From Bacteroidales bacterium (GTDB taxonomy: Bacteria > Bacteroidota > Bacteroidia > Bacteroidales > JAADGE01), in the NCBI GenBank assembly GCA_021108035.1, contig JAIORQ010000016.1, positions 1 to 64,000 of the forward strand: a stretch of 64,000 nucleotides of DNA, in the 5' to 3' direction. The notes beneath the pieces were generated by a model, which was given only the letters and a program-made list of their open reading frames with translations, had not been told where the DNA came from and did not search any database. Every line of letters starts with the position of its first letter. Within the stretch, counting starts at the first letter, position 1. The position numbers and the translations under genes were made by a program. This document shows positions 52,724-62,626 of this stretch, piece after piece.

Positions 52724-53134
52724 CTATTCTTTCAAATATTCATATTCCTTTTTTGAGATAAGTTTTCCTTTTCCGTTATATACAGTTTTTGATATCTTTA
52801 ATCTGTTCTTATACTCATAAACTGTTTTTTTATTAATCTTTTCTTTCGACAAATATGATATTTTGACAATTACATCATTATCATCATTATATTTTTTAGT
52901 TACTCTTTTTTTAAATTCCCCGTTATTATCATATTCAACAACTTCAATTACATTCCCTTTGTTATCAAATTTTTTAACCTCCTTTTTTATTTTCTTTTCA
53001 TTACTTCCGGAAATTATGTATTTCCATTCAATTTTTGTTTTGATTTCTTCATTTACAATCTTCTTTTTACTTTGTCCGAAAATGTATAAACTTGAACAAA
53101 TTATCATAGCTGTGATTAATGTAATTTTTTTCAT
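52724..53134 (-). CDS. Small exported protein with YD-like strand repeats
   Basis: 136 residues. Signal peptide (ITLITAMIICSSLYIFGQ). The mature part is very lysine-rich with repeating strands of the form KxFDNKGNVIEVVEYDNNGE, KKYNDDNDVIVKISYL and VYNGKGKLISKKEYEY, which resemble RHS/YD or MORN-like hairpins. The gene lies in the middle of the VTC-CotH operon, between the CotH gene (99 nt upstream) and the VTC gene, so it may act with them. Family not recognised. Confidence 0.72.
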   Translation of the reverse strand: MKKITLITAMIICSSLYIFGQSKKKIVNEEIKTKIEWKYIISGSNEKKIKKEVKKFDNKGNVIEVVEYDNNGEFKKRVTKKYNDDNDVIVKISYLSKEKINKKTVYEYKNRLKISKTVYNGKGKLISKKEYEYLKE

Positions 53135-53233
53135 TTTATTAGTTTTGATTAAGAATAAAACTATATTTTTTTGAATTAATTATTTAACCTCTTTCATGCT
53201 TTTCAAGCTCTGACAGGGTTTTAATACCTAATA

Positions 53234-54634
53234 TCATTGATTTAAATAGTTATCTGCTTCAGTATATCTTGTTGTTGCAAAATCTATTAAATGATTTAAT
53301 GAATTCTCAAAATCATCAGGTGAGCATAAAAAAGTAAAACCGGGTGTCTCTCCCTCATCACCAATTACATAAGGATAAATTAGGTTATGTGCATATGTAA
53401 ACCTTTCTTCCATAAGTGTCGGAGAAAAAGGACCGTTTATAAACTCATCAATATAATCATCATAGATACTTCTGTATGTCGAATCATCATACAAGTATCT
53501 TATTAAAGGCCAGGCATGTACTCCTTCCGGACCCGGTCGGGAATTATCTAAATTTGAAAAATCAAATTCGAGTACAAACGAATTTCCTCCGGGACCTACT
53601 CCATTGTTTATAAATGTTTCGTTATTATCCCAAGGGATCCATGTTAATAATCCTGTCGACGGATTGTTATATAAATAAAAATTGTGGGACATTATTCCGT
53701 ATGTATCCCAATTTTGCATGGTAGTATTAGCTGCCAGCCATTTCAAAAACATATCAACATTAAATACAGCTTCCAGATCAGCTCGCCATTGTTCGGGATT
53801 TGATGTTCTGTTTTCAGATAATAAAGCATTTGTCATTGATTTAACATCATCTAAACTTGCTTCCGGATTTGTTTTATTTACAAAAAACTCACTTGTAATT
53901 TGATTAATATCATTGAATTTTGCACTTACTCCCTCCGGCTTATAACAATTTCCGTTATTGTTACCGAATTGATTTATCAACATGGGTCCGTCAAATACTA
54001 TTTCATTCATTGTGTAAAGTCCAAAATAAATTGAACCTTCGCCAAAATCAACAAAAATCCTGTAAAAAGCAGATTTTGACACAGGCACACCAAATGCTTC
54101 ATACACATCTGTTGCAATTTTTTCGTGCATAAAAGATTCATCTTTAAAATTATTTCCGAGAGATAACTGACTGAATCCGTAGAATGTTTGCCCGCTTATA
54201 CTCTGATTTTCGTCTTCAAAATGATCAAACTCTAACCTCAAAGGCAATTTTCCGATTCCTTCCCTTAACGCAGAATTCAAGCTGGAATTACCTTTAAATC
54301 TTATACCGACATAATACCACTGTTTACCGTCATGGAAGACTTGACAAGGTACATAAATCGGGTTTATATTATCAAATTCATGACCGGGACCGGTTATTTC
54401 CATCAGATTATCTTGCATAGCTTTCCAATAATCCCTTTCAATAACAATATCTAAACGGCTTACTTTATCTTGGGGAAATACAGTTGAATAGTCGGGCGAA
54501 GCATCAGAACTGTGTGTTTCTGCTGTCCAATCATCTAAACCGTATCCGGGATAAATTATAAGTTCTTTTCTGCATGAAAAAGAAAATATTGAGGCAATAA
54601 TTAGTAACAATAATATTTGTAATTGTATTTTCAT
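53234..54634 (-). CDS. CotH kinase family lipoprotein
   Basis: 466 residues. Type II signal with lipobox FSFSC (Cys 21). CotH fold: VSRLDIVIERDYWKAMQ at the N-terminus, VGIRFKGNSSLNSALR (G-N-S-S nucleotide-contact loop), SAFYRIFVDFGEGSIYFGLYTMNEIVFDGP, NGNCYKPEG, and ANTTMQNWDTYGIMSHNFYLYN followed by IPWDNNET with the metal-binding Asp. CotH proteins are atypical kinases that phosphorylate secreted proteins. Located on the cell envelope. It lies 11 nt downstream of the DUF2490 gene; together with VTC and DUF4956 it forms a recurrent Bacteroidota operon. Confidence 0.93.
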   Translation of the reverse strand: MKIQLQILLLLIIASIFSFSCRKELIIYPGYGLDDWTAETHSSDASPDYSTVFPQDKVSRLDIVIERDYWKAMQDNLMEITGPGHEFDNINPIYVPCQVFHDGKQWYYVGIRFKGNSSLNSALREGIGKLPLRLEFDHFEDENQSISGQTFYGFSQLSLGNNFKDESFMHEKIATDVYEAFGVPVSKSAFYRIFVDFGEGSIYFGLYTMNEIVFDGPMLINQFGNNNGNCYKPEGVSAKFNDINQITSEFFVNKTNPEASLDDVKSMTNALLSENRTSNPEQWRADLEAVFNVDMFLKWLAANTTMQNWDTYGIMSHNFYLYNNPSTGLLTWIPWDNNETFINNGVGPGGNSFVLEFDFSNLDNSRPGPEGVHAWPLIRYLYDDSTYRSIYDDYIDEFINGPFSPTLMEERFTYAHNLIYPYVIGDEGETPGFTFLCSPDDFENSLNHLIDFATTRYTEADNYLNQ

Positions 54635-54645
54635 ATTTTTTAGTG

Positions 54646-55386
54646 TTAAAAAGAGATTTTAAAGTTTAAGCCCAAAATATGATAAGTTGCAGGGATATGA
54701 TAAACATTTGCATAGCTTTTAAATTCATGTTCTATTCTGTAAAACATATTTAATCTTACAAACTTTTTAGTTTTATAACTTGTACCAATAGTAAATCTGA
54801 CTTTTTGAAATCCCGGTTTTTTAATAATTTCATCAATATAATAGTCTGCACATGTTTCTTTTGCAAAGAAAATTTCAGAAGATAAATACGGATCAAACTT
54901 CCAGTTCTTTATATTATAATTTCCTTTTAATCTGAATCTGTATTTATTAATCGGATAATCATCTTCCGCATTTGAAGGTCTTATTTCACTTTTATTTTGG
55001 AATCTTAACCTACTGCTTAATTTCAACCTGTTTATTTTATAATTATATTTCAAATCAAGATTGAAACGTTGCTTATTAATAAATCCTGCCTCTTCATTAT
55101 TATCTCTGATAAATCGATACCCAAATCCCAAACACAGGTTATTACTAATTTTGAAATCAATTAAACCCTCAGTAAAGAACATATTAAGATTAGAAGAATT
55201 TTTATCAAACCTGAATTCTTGCGTTAAGTTTAATGATAGTTTTTTGTTTAAAAGCTTCTTTTCAACACTTAAACCTGTCCACGTTTCTAAATCACTGACA
55301 GTAATCGTATCTTGTGCTTTTAATGTAAATAATGATATTGATAAAAGTATTGAAAATGCTGTCTTATTAAAATAATTATTTCTCAT
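54646..55386 (-). CDS. DUF2490 outer-membrane beta-barrel protein
   Basis: 246 residues. Signal peptide (FSILLSISLFTLKAQ). DUF2490 pattern: TWTGLSVEKKLLNKKLSLNLTQEFRFDKN, GLIDFKISNNLCLGFGYRFIRDN, then alternating amphipathic strands with aromatic girdles and final strand ATYHILGLNFKISF ending in Phe, as expected for an outer-membrane barrel inserted by BAM. First gene of the operon DUF2490-CotH-small protein-VTC-DUF4956. Probably the outer-membrane export or anchoring component. No promoter box found in the 230-bp divergent gap with the nSTAND gene. Confidence 0.87.
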   Translation of the reverse strand: MRNNYFNKTAFSILLSISLFTLKAQDTITVSDLETWTGLSVEKKLLNKKLSLNLTQEFRFDKNSSNLNMFFTEGLIDFKISNNLCLGFGYRFIRDNNEEAGFINKQRFNLDLKYNYKINRLKLSSRLRFQNKSEIRPSNAEDDYPINKYRFRLKGNYNIKNWKFDPYLSSEIFFAKETCADYYIDEIIKKPGFQKVRFTIGTSYKTKKFVRLNMFYRIEHEFKSYANVYHIPATYHILGLNFKISF

Positions 55387-55616
55387 TTTTATTAAACCAA
55401 TTAAATTTTAAATTTTAGACAACAGTTTATAAAAAAGGTTTAATTGAAAATTAAAATGTTTGCATCATTTTTGTTTTAGCCATTAATATTCATTAAATAT
55501 CAATTTAAAATGAATATTCGCCTAATAATCATTTGAGTTTTTAAATATTATTATTATATTTATGGCATAAATGATAAGGGCGCCAAAATATTATATACTG
55601 TATAGATTCTATTTTT

Positions 55617-58600
55617 ATGACAGTTCTAAAAGAAAGCCAACTGCAAAAAAACCCTTATCCGGGTATAAGAAGCTTTGAGATTGGGGAGAGTAATTTATTT
55701 TTCGGACGAGATGAACAAATCAAAGATCTTTATACAATTTTAAACAAAACGCATTTTATTGCTATTACCGGTGCATCCGGAAGCGGTAAATCCTCTCTCG
55801 TTAAAGCAGGTTTAATTCCTGAGCTTCATCAAGGCTCTGATAAATGGCTGCATTATATATTCAGACCGGGAAGTAATCCTGTCGGTAATTTTGCAAAAGC
55901 ATTTTATGATACTAATTTTGACCAAGATAACAATATCGGTTCAAGAAACGATATTGAAAAAATACTGAGGAATGAAGAAAATCCTTTAGAAAAAATTTTC
56001 TTAAATGATAATTCAGGTAAGAACCATTTGATTTACATTGATCAATTTGAAGAAATTTTTCGATTTAGACAAAATGAGTATAAAGCTAATGCTGAAAGTG
56101 ATTCGAATCTTTTTATTGATATATTAATTGAAGCTTCAAAACTCATAAACTTACCAATTTATATAATTATAACTTTAAGAACAGACTTCTTAAGCGATTG
56201 CTCAAATTTTTCGGGTCTGACTAAGATTATTAATGACGGGCATTATCTTATTCCGAAAATGACTTTTGAAGAAAAAGAAAAAGCACTTGCCGGCCCGGCT
56301 AATATTGCCGGAGCAACAATATCCGATAATCTTAAAAAATTAATAAAAAAACATTTAAAGGAATACAACATCAGCCTTCCTGTTTTTCAACATGCATTAA
56401 TGCGTACTTGGGATTATTGGATGGAGAATGCTGAATACGGAAAATCAGTTGATATTGAGCATTATGAAGCCGTAGGTTCCGTAACAGATGCATTATCGGT
56501 ACATGCCGAATATATTTTTTCCTCTTTACCGGATGAGAACTCAAAAAAAATTGCAGAGAAGATATTTAAGTCTTTAACACACTTAGGTGATGATAACAGA
56601 GGAACAAGAAGTCCGAAAACATTAGATGAGATAATAGCAATTATTAATGACAGAAAAGAAGAAATTATTCCTGTTATTGATAAATTCAGAGAAGAAAAAA
56701 GCGGTTTTCTGTTACCGTCAGAAAAACTTGCTTTAAAACATGAAACTATTATTGACATTTCGCATGAAAGTATTATGCATGTCTGGGGCAGGTTAGTACA
56801 ATGGGTTCAAAGCGAAACAGAATCGGCACAGCTATATTTACGAATTTCAAAATCGTCTGAACTTTATCAAGAGGGAAAAACAGGTTTATTGATAAATCCT
56901 GACCTGCAATTGGCTTTAAAATGGCAAGAAGAAAATCAACCAAATGAAATTTGGGCACAACGATATGATCCTGCTTTTGACAGAACTATTACTTACTTGG
57001 AGCACAGTAAGAAAAAATGGGAAAATGATATTGCTGCTAAAGAAGAAAAACAAAAGAGAGGACTTAGAAGAGCCCGTTTTATTGCTATTTTCTTGGGTTC
57101 TGCATCATTAATATCTATTTTATTTTTGGTAATTGCACTAAATTTAAAATTTAAAGCTGATGACAGTAAAAGAAAAGCACTTGAAAAAGAAAAAATTGCC
57201 ATACAAGAAAGTATCATCGCAGAAGATAAAAAAAAGGAAGCAGTTTCGCATAAAAGAATTGCAGAACAGCAACAATTAATTGCTGATGAACAACGATTAA
57301 TTGCAGAACAGAATAAACAATATGCTGTAAATCAACAAAAAGAAGCAATATTCCAAAAACAATTAGCTCTCATTGCAAAACAAGATGCTATTAAATCAAG
57401 AGATATTGCCCGTGATTTACAAAAAAATGCAGAAAACTTAAGAGATGAAGCTTTTCAACAAAAATTAATAGCCGAAAATCAAAGGTCTCGTGCTGAAATG
57501 TCGGAAGCAAAAACTGATACCCTGCGAAAGCTTGCAATAGCAAAATCATTATCTGCACAAGCTATCAAAATATACAGAAATAATAAAAAGATACAGAAAC
57601 TTTCCGGTTATGAAAAAGAAATACCGAATATTCTGGCATTACAGGCTTATTATTTCAACCAAAAATACAAAGGCAATAAAAATGATCCTGATATATTCTC
57701 CGCTCTTTCAGAAGTTTCTGAATCAGGAAAAGAAATAAAAGGAAAAAATATGCATTCTGACGGAGTCAGAGATATTGCAATCAGTAAAAACGGTGAATTT
57801 TTCGTTTCGTGCAGTGACGACGGAACCGTAAGATTTTTTAAATTCAAAGATCCCGAAAATTCTGTTAAAATAAACATGGGAACTAATGAAGATAACGGTA
57901 TAAGGACGGTTGATATTAATGAAGAAGGTAATAATATTATTGCCGGAACATATAACGGAGATTTGTACTTTTGGCGAAATAAAGAATTAAAACCGCAAAT
58001 ATTAAAAGCTCATAATTCTGTTGTAAATTCTGTATTATTTTCCGAAGACGGTAAATCTTTTATATCTGCTTCAAATGACGGAACAGCCAGATTGTGGAAT
58101 ATAAACAGCGAATCAATAACTTCAAAATTAATTTTAAAAACCCCGAATCAAATATTAGATATTAAAATAAGCCCTGACGGAAAATACTATGCTGTCGGTA
58201 CTGTTGCCGGTGAAATTATTATTGTATCTACTGAAGATATTGATAAACAAATTGTATTATCAGAAGCCGAGCATAAAAAAGTTACAGCTTTATACTGGAT
58301 AAATAATAATGAATTAATTGCCGGTTATTCTTCAGGAAAAATAAGGTTTATTAAAGATGAAAAATATACTGAAGAATTTTTTGCACATCAATCCGGTATT
58401 ACTTCCCTTTACTATGATAAAAACTATCAAAGAATTATATCCGGGAGTTATGACGGAACCATAAAAATTTGGAATTACGATAATATCAAAATTGAACCAA
58501 TTGTTTTAATTAAGCATAATTCATGGGTATATTGTGTTACAGCTGATCCGGAAGGAAACAACTTGATTTCCGGAGGTGCAGATAAACATATTGTAATCAC

Positions 58601-58721
58601 ACCAATATTTACTGATGAACTTATTGCAATCCTCCGAAAAAAAATTACAAAAAATATGACAAAGGAAGATTGGAACAGGTTTATCGGGAAAGATATTACA
58701 TATAAATCTGCTTTACCTTAA
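55617..58721 (+). CDS. Membrane-anchored nSTAND1 NTPase with coiled coil and seven WD40 repeats
   Basis: 1034 residues. NTPase at residues ~12-400: NPYPGIRSF...NLFFGR lead-in, Walker A GASGSGKSS (52-60), Walker B HLIYIDQFEEIFR (~139-151), sensor-like VPVFQHALMRTWDYW and DISHESIMHVW. One transmembrane helix at ~490-512 (IAIFLGSASLISILFLVIAL). A Gln/Ala/Lys-rich coiled coil spans ~515-640. Seven WD40 units follow (~715-1000), for example NGEFFVSCSDDGTVRFF and YQRIISGSYDGTIKIWNY, then the typical ITKNMTKEDWNRFIGKDITY tail. This layout is often annotated as high-affinity carbon uptake Hat/HatR. STAND proteins are ligand-triggered switches; the trigger here is unknown. First gene of a five-gene operon. 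Confidence 0.92.
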   Translation: MTVLKESQLQKNPYPGIRSFEIGESNLFFGRDEQIKDLYTILNKTHFIAITGASGSGKSSLVKAGLIPELHQGSDKWLHYIFRPGSNPVGNFAKAFYDTNFDQDNNIGSRNDIEKILRNEENPLEKIFLNDNSGKNHLIYIDQFEEIFRFRQNEYKANAESDSNLFIDILIEASKLINLPIYIIITLRTDFLSDCSNFSGLTKIINDGHYLIPKMTFEEKEKALAGPANIAGATISDNLKKLIKKHLKEYNISLPVFQHALMRTWDYWMENAEYGKSVDIEHYEAVGSVTDALSVHAEYIFSSLPDENSKKIAEKIFKSLTHLGDDNRGTRSPKTLDEIIAIINDRKEEIIPVIDKFREEKSGFLLPSEKLALKHETIIDISHESIMHVWGRLVQWVQSETESAQLYLRISKSSELYQEGKTGLLINPDLQLALKWQEENQPNEIWAQRYDPAFDRTITYLEHSKKKWENDIAAKEEKQKRGLRRARFIAIFLGSASLISILFLVIALNLKFKADDSKRKALEKEKIAIQESIIAEDKKKEAVSHKRIAEQQQLIADEQRLIAEQNKQYAVNQQKEAIFQKQLALIAKQDAIKSRDIARDLQKNAENLRDEAFQQKLIAENQRSRAEMSEAKTDTLRKLAIAKSLSAQAIKIYRNNKKIQKLSGYEKEIPNILALQAYYFNQKYKGNKNDPDIFSALSEVSESGKEIKGKNMHSDGVRDIAISKNGEFFVSCSDDGTVRFFKFKDPENSVKINMGTNEDNGIRTVDINEEGNNIIAGTYNGDLYFWRNKELKPQILKAHNSVVNSVLFSEDGKSFISASNDGTARLWNINSESITSKLILKTPNQILDIKISPDGKYYAVGTVAGEIIIVSTEDIDKQIVLSEAEHKKVTALYWINNNELIAGYSSGKIRFIKDEKYTEEFFAHQSGITSLYYDKNYQRIISGSYDGTIKIWNYDNIKIEPIVLIKHNSWVYCVTADPEGNNLISGGADKHIVITPIFTDELIAILRKKITKNMTKEDWNRFIGKDITYKSALP

Positions 58722-58741
58722 ATTTAGAAATTAAAAGTATT

Positions 58742-61363
58742 ATGAAGTATTTGAAAAATATCATTATTCTGATTATTATTTTTGCCGGAGAATCTGCCTA
58801 TTCTCAATACAATTGCGATTGGTCTTCATTAAATGATGCTGATCAAAGTTATCAATCCGGAAATTTTGAAGAAACTGTTAAGATAATAAATAAGTGTATA
58901 AATTCAGGTTTTAATGATAAACAAAAAGTTCAAGGATACAGATTATTGGCTAAAACATACTTAGCATTGGATAATGACAGTATTGCAAATCGTTCCGTAA
59001 ATGAGTTGTTAATGATCAACCCAAAATTTCAACCTGATTATTTAACAGATCCTCCGAAATTCATTAAAATTATTGAAAAGATAAAAAAATTGAAAAGCTC
59101 ATTGATTGTAACATCAGTTTCGAAAAAGGAAGAGAATATCTACGAAACTCCTGCTACCGCATTGCTAATCAGCGAAAAACAATTAAAAAACAGAGGATAT
59201 CTTGATTTGGAAGCTGTTTTGCATGATCTTCCGGGATTTGATATATCAAGATCAAACGGAAATTTATATACACACGTCTATCAGAGAGGATATCGTTCAA
59301 TTAATACTAACAGAACATTATTCCTGATTGACGGTGTTGAAGAAAATGATCTTTGGTCAGGTAATGTTTATTTATCAAGACAATATGCCATGAGTAACAT
59401 TAAAAATATAGAAGTTATATATGGCCCTGCTTCAACCATGTACGGCTCTAATGCCTTTTTGGGAGTTATGAATGTTATTACAAAAGAACCGTCAGATTTT
59501 ATTCAGCCCGGAAAATTAGTTGGTATAGATACACGTGTCGGATACGGATCATATAATACTAAGTTCTTTGACGGAACATTTGCTGCAAGATCAAAAAACA
59601 ACAATATTGCTTTCTCATTAACAGGGCGAATTTTTTTATCAGACGAACAAGATCTTTCAGGCTACTCTCAACACGATTATGCATCATATACATTTGATGA
59701 ATTTGCCGATAATTACCACTCATCACTTGACATAACTGACCCTGAAGCTGCTGCAAGTTTTTTCGATTCTTATCCTGATCCAAGTAATTTATATACCACT
59801 AATGCCGACAGTTCTCAAATCATTTTAACTGATGTTGGTATTCAGCAAGCCATCGACTACGATAATACAATTTATGATAATGTAAGTTTTCAAGATAAAA
59901 CAGAAGCATATTCAATTGATGCTAAATTAAAGATATATGATTTCTTAATAGGATGGAGCGGATGGAATAAAGCAGAAGGTACGGGAGGACAGTATACCGA
60001 TTTGATATATCTAACAGCCAATGAAGGAGGAACATGGAGGCCTGCACATAATTATATCTATACAAAATTTGATAAAGATATTAATTCAAAACTTAATATC
60101 AGCAACTTCATAAGGTACAAAGTGCATGACTTTAGTCAAAGTAACGGAGTAGTTATACAACCGGCAAGATATTTTCTCGGAAATTATATTTTGGAAGATC
60201 TTGTAAACGGTGCTGTTCCTTCCTACGTAAATGTTTATTTATTCCAAAAATCCAATCAATTAAGAGAGGAGTTTAAAACACTTTATCAACCTGCAAATTG
60301 GATTGATATTGTTGCCGGTTTTGAAGCACGATTCAGTTCAATTCAAGGGGACTATAATAAAATAGCGATGGTTGACAGTGCAGAAGAACAAGGCTCGGCA
60401 GGAACTGAAATACCGGGAGGAAATCAATTCTTTTCCAGAGATTTAGGTGTATATGTACAAACCGGTTTGAGTATGATAAATAATTTAAAAATTACACTGG
60501 GTATTCGATATGATAACAACTTAGTAAGACAAACCGAAGGTTACGGACATGCCTTTAATCCCAGATTTGCATTAGTTTACACACCCGGAAGTTTTATTTT
60601 TAAAGGAATTTATGCAGAAGCTTTTAAAGATGCAACAAACAGAGAGAAATATTCTACAACTGAAGAAAAAAGAGAGTTTTCAAACCCATTATTAGAACCT
60701 GAAAAAGTAAAAAATTATGAATTCGTTCTCGGAAAAAGTTTTCTTGACAGAAAATTAATGCTTAATGCATCCGCTTACTATTCTCAATACAGTAATATTA
60801 TTCAAGAAGTACAAGTCAGAAAAGAAGACGGAACATATACTAATCAAAATCAAGCAGTAGGAAAAGCAGAGATATACGGAATTAATGCATTTGCCGATTA
60901 TACTTTTGGTAATCTTACTGCATATGCAAATTACACATATACCGAACCGTTTGCCATTGATCCTAAAGACAGTGAAGGAAATATCCAAACTGACAGTCTG
61001 GGTAATGAATACCATGAATTAAGGATAAGTGATATTGCAGGACATCAAATAAATGCAGGTGTAAATTATTTATTCAAAGATGTACTTAATTTTAATATCA
61101 GAACAAATTTTGTCGGACAAAGATTAACGGGATATAATACCACTATTCCTTCAAATCCGGAAACTTTTGATCCTTATATGATTTTTAACGGTGCCATAAG
61201 TTATTCTCCAAAAAAAATCGGATTAACTGTTCAACTGACAGCATTTAACATATTAGATAAAGAATACTTTTCACCCGGTTTAGATTACGCAACCGGCGAC
61301 TTGGCATCACAACTAATACAAAACAGAAGAAATATGTATTTGAGTTTAATTTATGAATTCTAA
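58742..61363 (+). CDS. TonB-dependent receptor with TPR-like N-terminal domain
   Basis: 873 residues. Signal peptide (IIILIIIFAGESAYSQ). Residues ~25-115 form a helical TPR-like module (ADQSYQSGNFEETVKIINKCI; LLAKTYLALDNDSIANRSVNEL) where most Bacteroidota receptors have a CarboxypepD_reg domain. The plug (~125-250) shows ETPATALLISEKQLKNRGYLDLEAVL, FLIDGVEENDLW, IEVIYGPASTMYGSNAFLGVMNVIT. A 22-strand barrel follows, ending in MYLSLIYEF. Lies 20 nt after the nSTAND gene, so the two are co-transcribed. Imports or senses an unknown ligand across the outer membrane. Confidence 0.93.
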   Translation: MKYLKNIIILIIIFAGESAYSQYNCDWSSLNDADQSYQSGNFEETVKIINKCINSGFNDKQKVQGYRLLAKTYLALDNDSIANRSVNELLMINPKFQPDYLTDPPKFIKIIEKIKKLKSSLIVTSVSKKEENIYETPATALLISEKQLKNRGYLDLEAVLHDLPGFDISRSNGNLYTHVYQRGYRSINTNRTLFLIDGVEENDLWSGNVYLSRQYAMSNIKNIEVIYGPASTMYGSNAFLGVMNVITKEPSDFIQPGKLVGIDTRVGYGSYNTKFFDGTFAARSKNNNIAFSLTGRIFLSDEQDLSGYSQHDYASYTFDEFADNYHSSLDITDPEAAASFFDSYPDPSNLYTTNADSSQIILTDVGIQQAIDYDNTIYDNVSFQDKTEAYSIDAKLKIYDFLIGWSGWNKAEGTGGQYTDLIYLTANEGGTWRPAHNYIYTKFDKDINSKLNISNFIRYKVHDFSQSNGVVIQPARYFLGNYILEDLVNGAVPSYVNVYLFQKSNQLREEFKTLYQPANWIDIVAGFEARFSSIQGDYNKIAMVDSAEEQGSAGTEIPGGNQFFSRDLGVYVQTGLSMINNLKITLGIRYDNNLVRQTEGYGHAFNPRFALVYTPGSFIFKGIYAEAFKDATNREKYSTTEEKREFSNPLLEPEKVKNYEFVLGKSFLDRKLMLNASAYYSQYSNIIQEVQVRKEDGTYTNQNQAVGKAEIYGINAFADYTFGNLTAYANYTYTEPFAIDPKDSEGNIQTDSLGNEYHELRISDIAGHQINAGVNYLFKDVLNFNIRTNFVGQRLTGYNTTIPSNPETFDPYMIFNGAISYSPKKIGLTVQLTAFNILDKEYFSPGLDYATGDLASQLIQNRRNMYLSLIYEF

Positions 61364-61404
61364 TACAGATAATACTATAAAATAAACAAAATAAAGATTA
61401 ATAA

Positions 61405-62622
61405 ATGGACAGAATAGCTGAATCTTTAAAACATAAGCGAATTGTTTTTTGGGAAGAAGTTGCCAGAGACGGTGCCCAAGCTAAGACAATTTTGTCTGCT
61501 GATCAACGTATTGATATTGCCCGTATGCACGGGGACTTGTTTAATGAAAACGGTCCGGATCATCTCGTTTTTGCAGTAGGATTTGTATCAATTGGGAAAG
61601 AAGAAGCAGAAACAATACGCAAAGTTGCAGATAATGTTGATAATTGCTATCTTGCTGTTAATTGCAGAAGTTCTGAAAAAGAAATTGATGACAGTTACGA
61701 AGTAATCAAAAATGCAAAATACGGTCGAGTTGCATACGTTCTGCCTGCTTCTGAACGATTATGCAGATTAATGCTTCATAAAAATCAATCTGAAGTATTA
61801 AAAAAAGGAATTGAAATTGCTAAATATGCCTTAGATAAATGTCAAGGTATTCCTGTTGATATTCAATTAGCAGGTGCTTTTGACGCTGATCCGTTATTCA
61901 TTGCAGACATGGCTTCTACTCTAAGTGAACAAGGCATAACAACTGTAGGCATGGGTGATACAAGAGGTCGTATTTACCCGAAAGAAATTGCAAGATTTAT
62001 TGATACCTTATTGCAAAAAGCAGACGAAAATATTCTCTTTTCAGTTCATCTTCACGATGATATGGGTTTTGCTCTTGTTAATAATTTGGCTGCTATCAGA
62101 AGAGGAATTATGATGCCCTCAACATCATGGCTTGGTATTGCTGAGAGAAACGGTTTACTGAGAACTGAACTGCTGACTGTACATTTGGGCTATGAAACTG
62201 AAAAGACAGGAAATAAATTAGATATTGACGGTGAAGGATTATTCCTTTCTCCGCCGAGGCTTAAAATGTTAAAAAAAATTGCTGAAAAAGTTTGTGAATA
62301 CACAGGAATAAGTTTAAAAACGACAGATCCTATAGTGGGTCTCGGGGTAAATTCAATCTCAACCGGAACACCTTTTGTTGACCACATCAGTTTTCAACCG
62401 TTTGATCCTGAAGTTGTGCTCGGTATACCTCAAACTATTTTTGTTACTCAATTAGCCAGCAGAAGAGTTATAAAAGAAGTAAGTAAGCGTATGGGTTATA
62501 ACTTAACTGAAGATCAAATAACTGAAATTTTACCTATTGTCAAAGCAAAAGCATATGAAACAGGAAGATCTATTTATCCGGAAAATGAATTAAAAGAGCT
62601 GTTTGATAAAATTAAAAAATAA
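61405..62622 (+). CDS. DRE-TIM metallolyase superfamily enzyme (isopropylmalate/homocitrate synthase-like)
   Basis: 405 residues. HMGL-like TIM barrel: FWEEVARDGAQAKTILS carries the R-D-G element (usual form LRDGEQ/DGLQ), FAVGFVSIGKEEAE follows, VHLHDDMGFALVNNL supplies the HxH metal ligands, and GIAERNGLLRTELL corresponds to the family's G-x-G-E-R-x-G-N loop. The C-terminal third (PIVGLGVNSISTGTPFVDHI) differs from LeuA, and no allosteric ACT-like or LeuA dimer domain is seen. Predicted Claisen-type condensation or lyase activity; the substrate is unknown. 41 nt after the TonB receptor gene, so in the same operon, an unusual partner for a receptor. Confidence 0.85.
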   Translation: MDRIAESLKHKRIVFWEEVARDGAQAKTILSADQRIDIARMHGDLFNENGPDHLVFAVGFVSIGKEEAETIRKVADNVDNCYLAVNCRSSEKEIDDSYEVIKNAKYGRVAYVLPASERLCRLMLHKNQSEVLKKGIEIAKYALDKCQGIPVDIQLAGAFDADPLFIADMASTLSEQGITTVGMGDTRGRIYPKEIARFIDTLLQKADENILFSVHLHDDMGFALVNNLAAIRRGIMMPSTSWLGIAERNGLLRTELLTVHLGYETEKTGNKLDIDGEGLFLSPPRLKMLKKIAEKVCEYTGISLKTTDPIVGLGVNSISTGTPFVDHISFQPFDPEVVLGIPQTIFVTQLASRRVIKEVSKRMGYNLTEDQITEILPIVKAKAYETGRSIYPENELKELFDKIKK

Positions 62623-62626
62623 ACTT

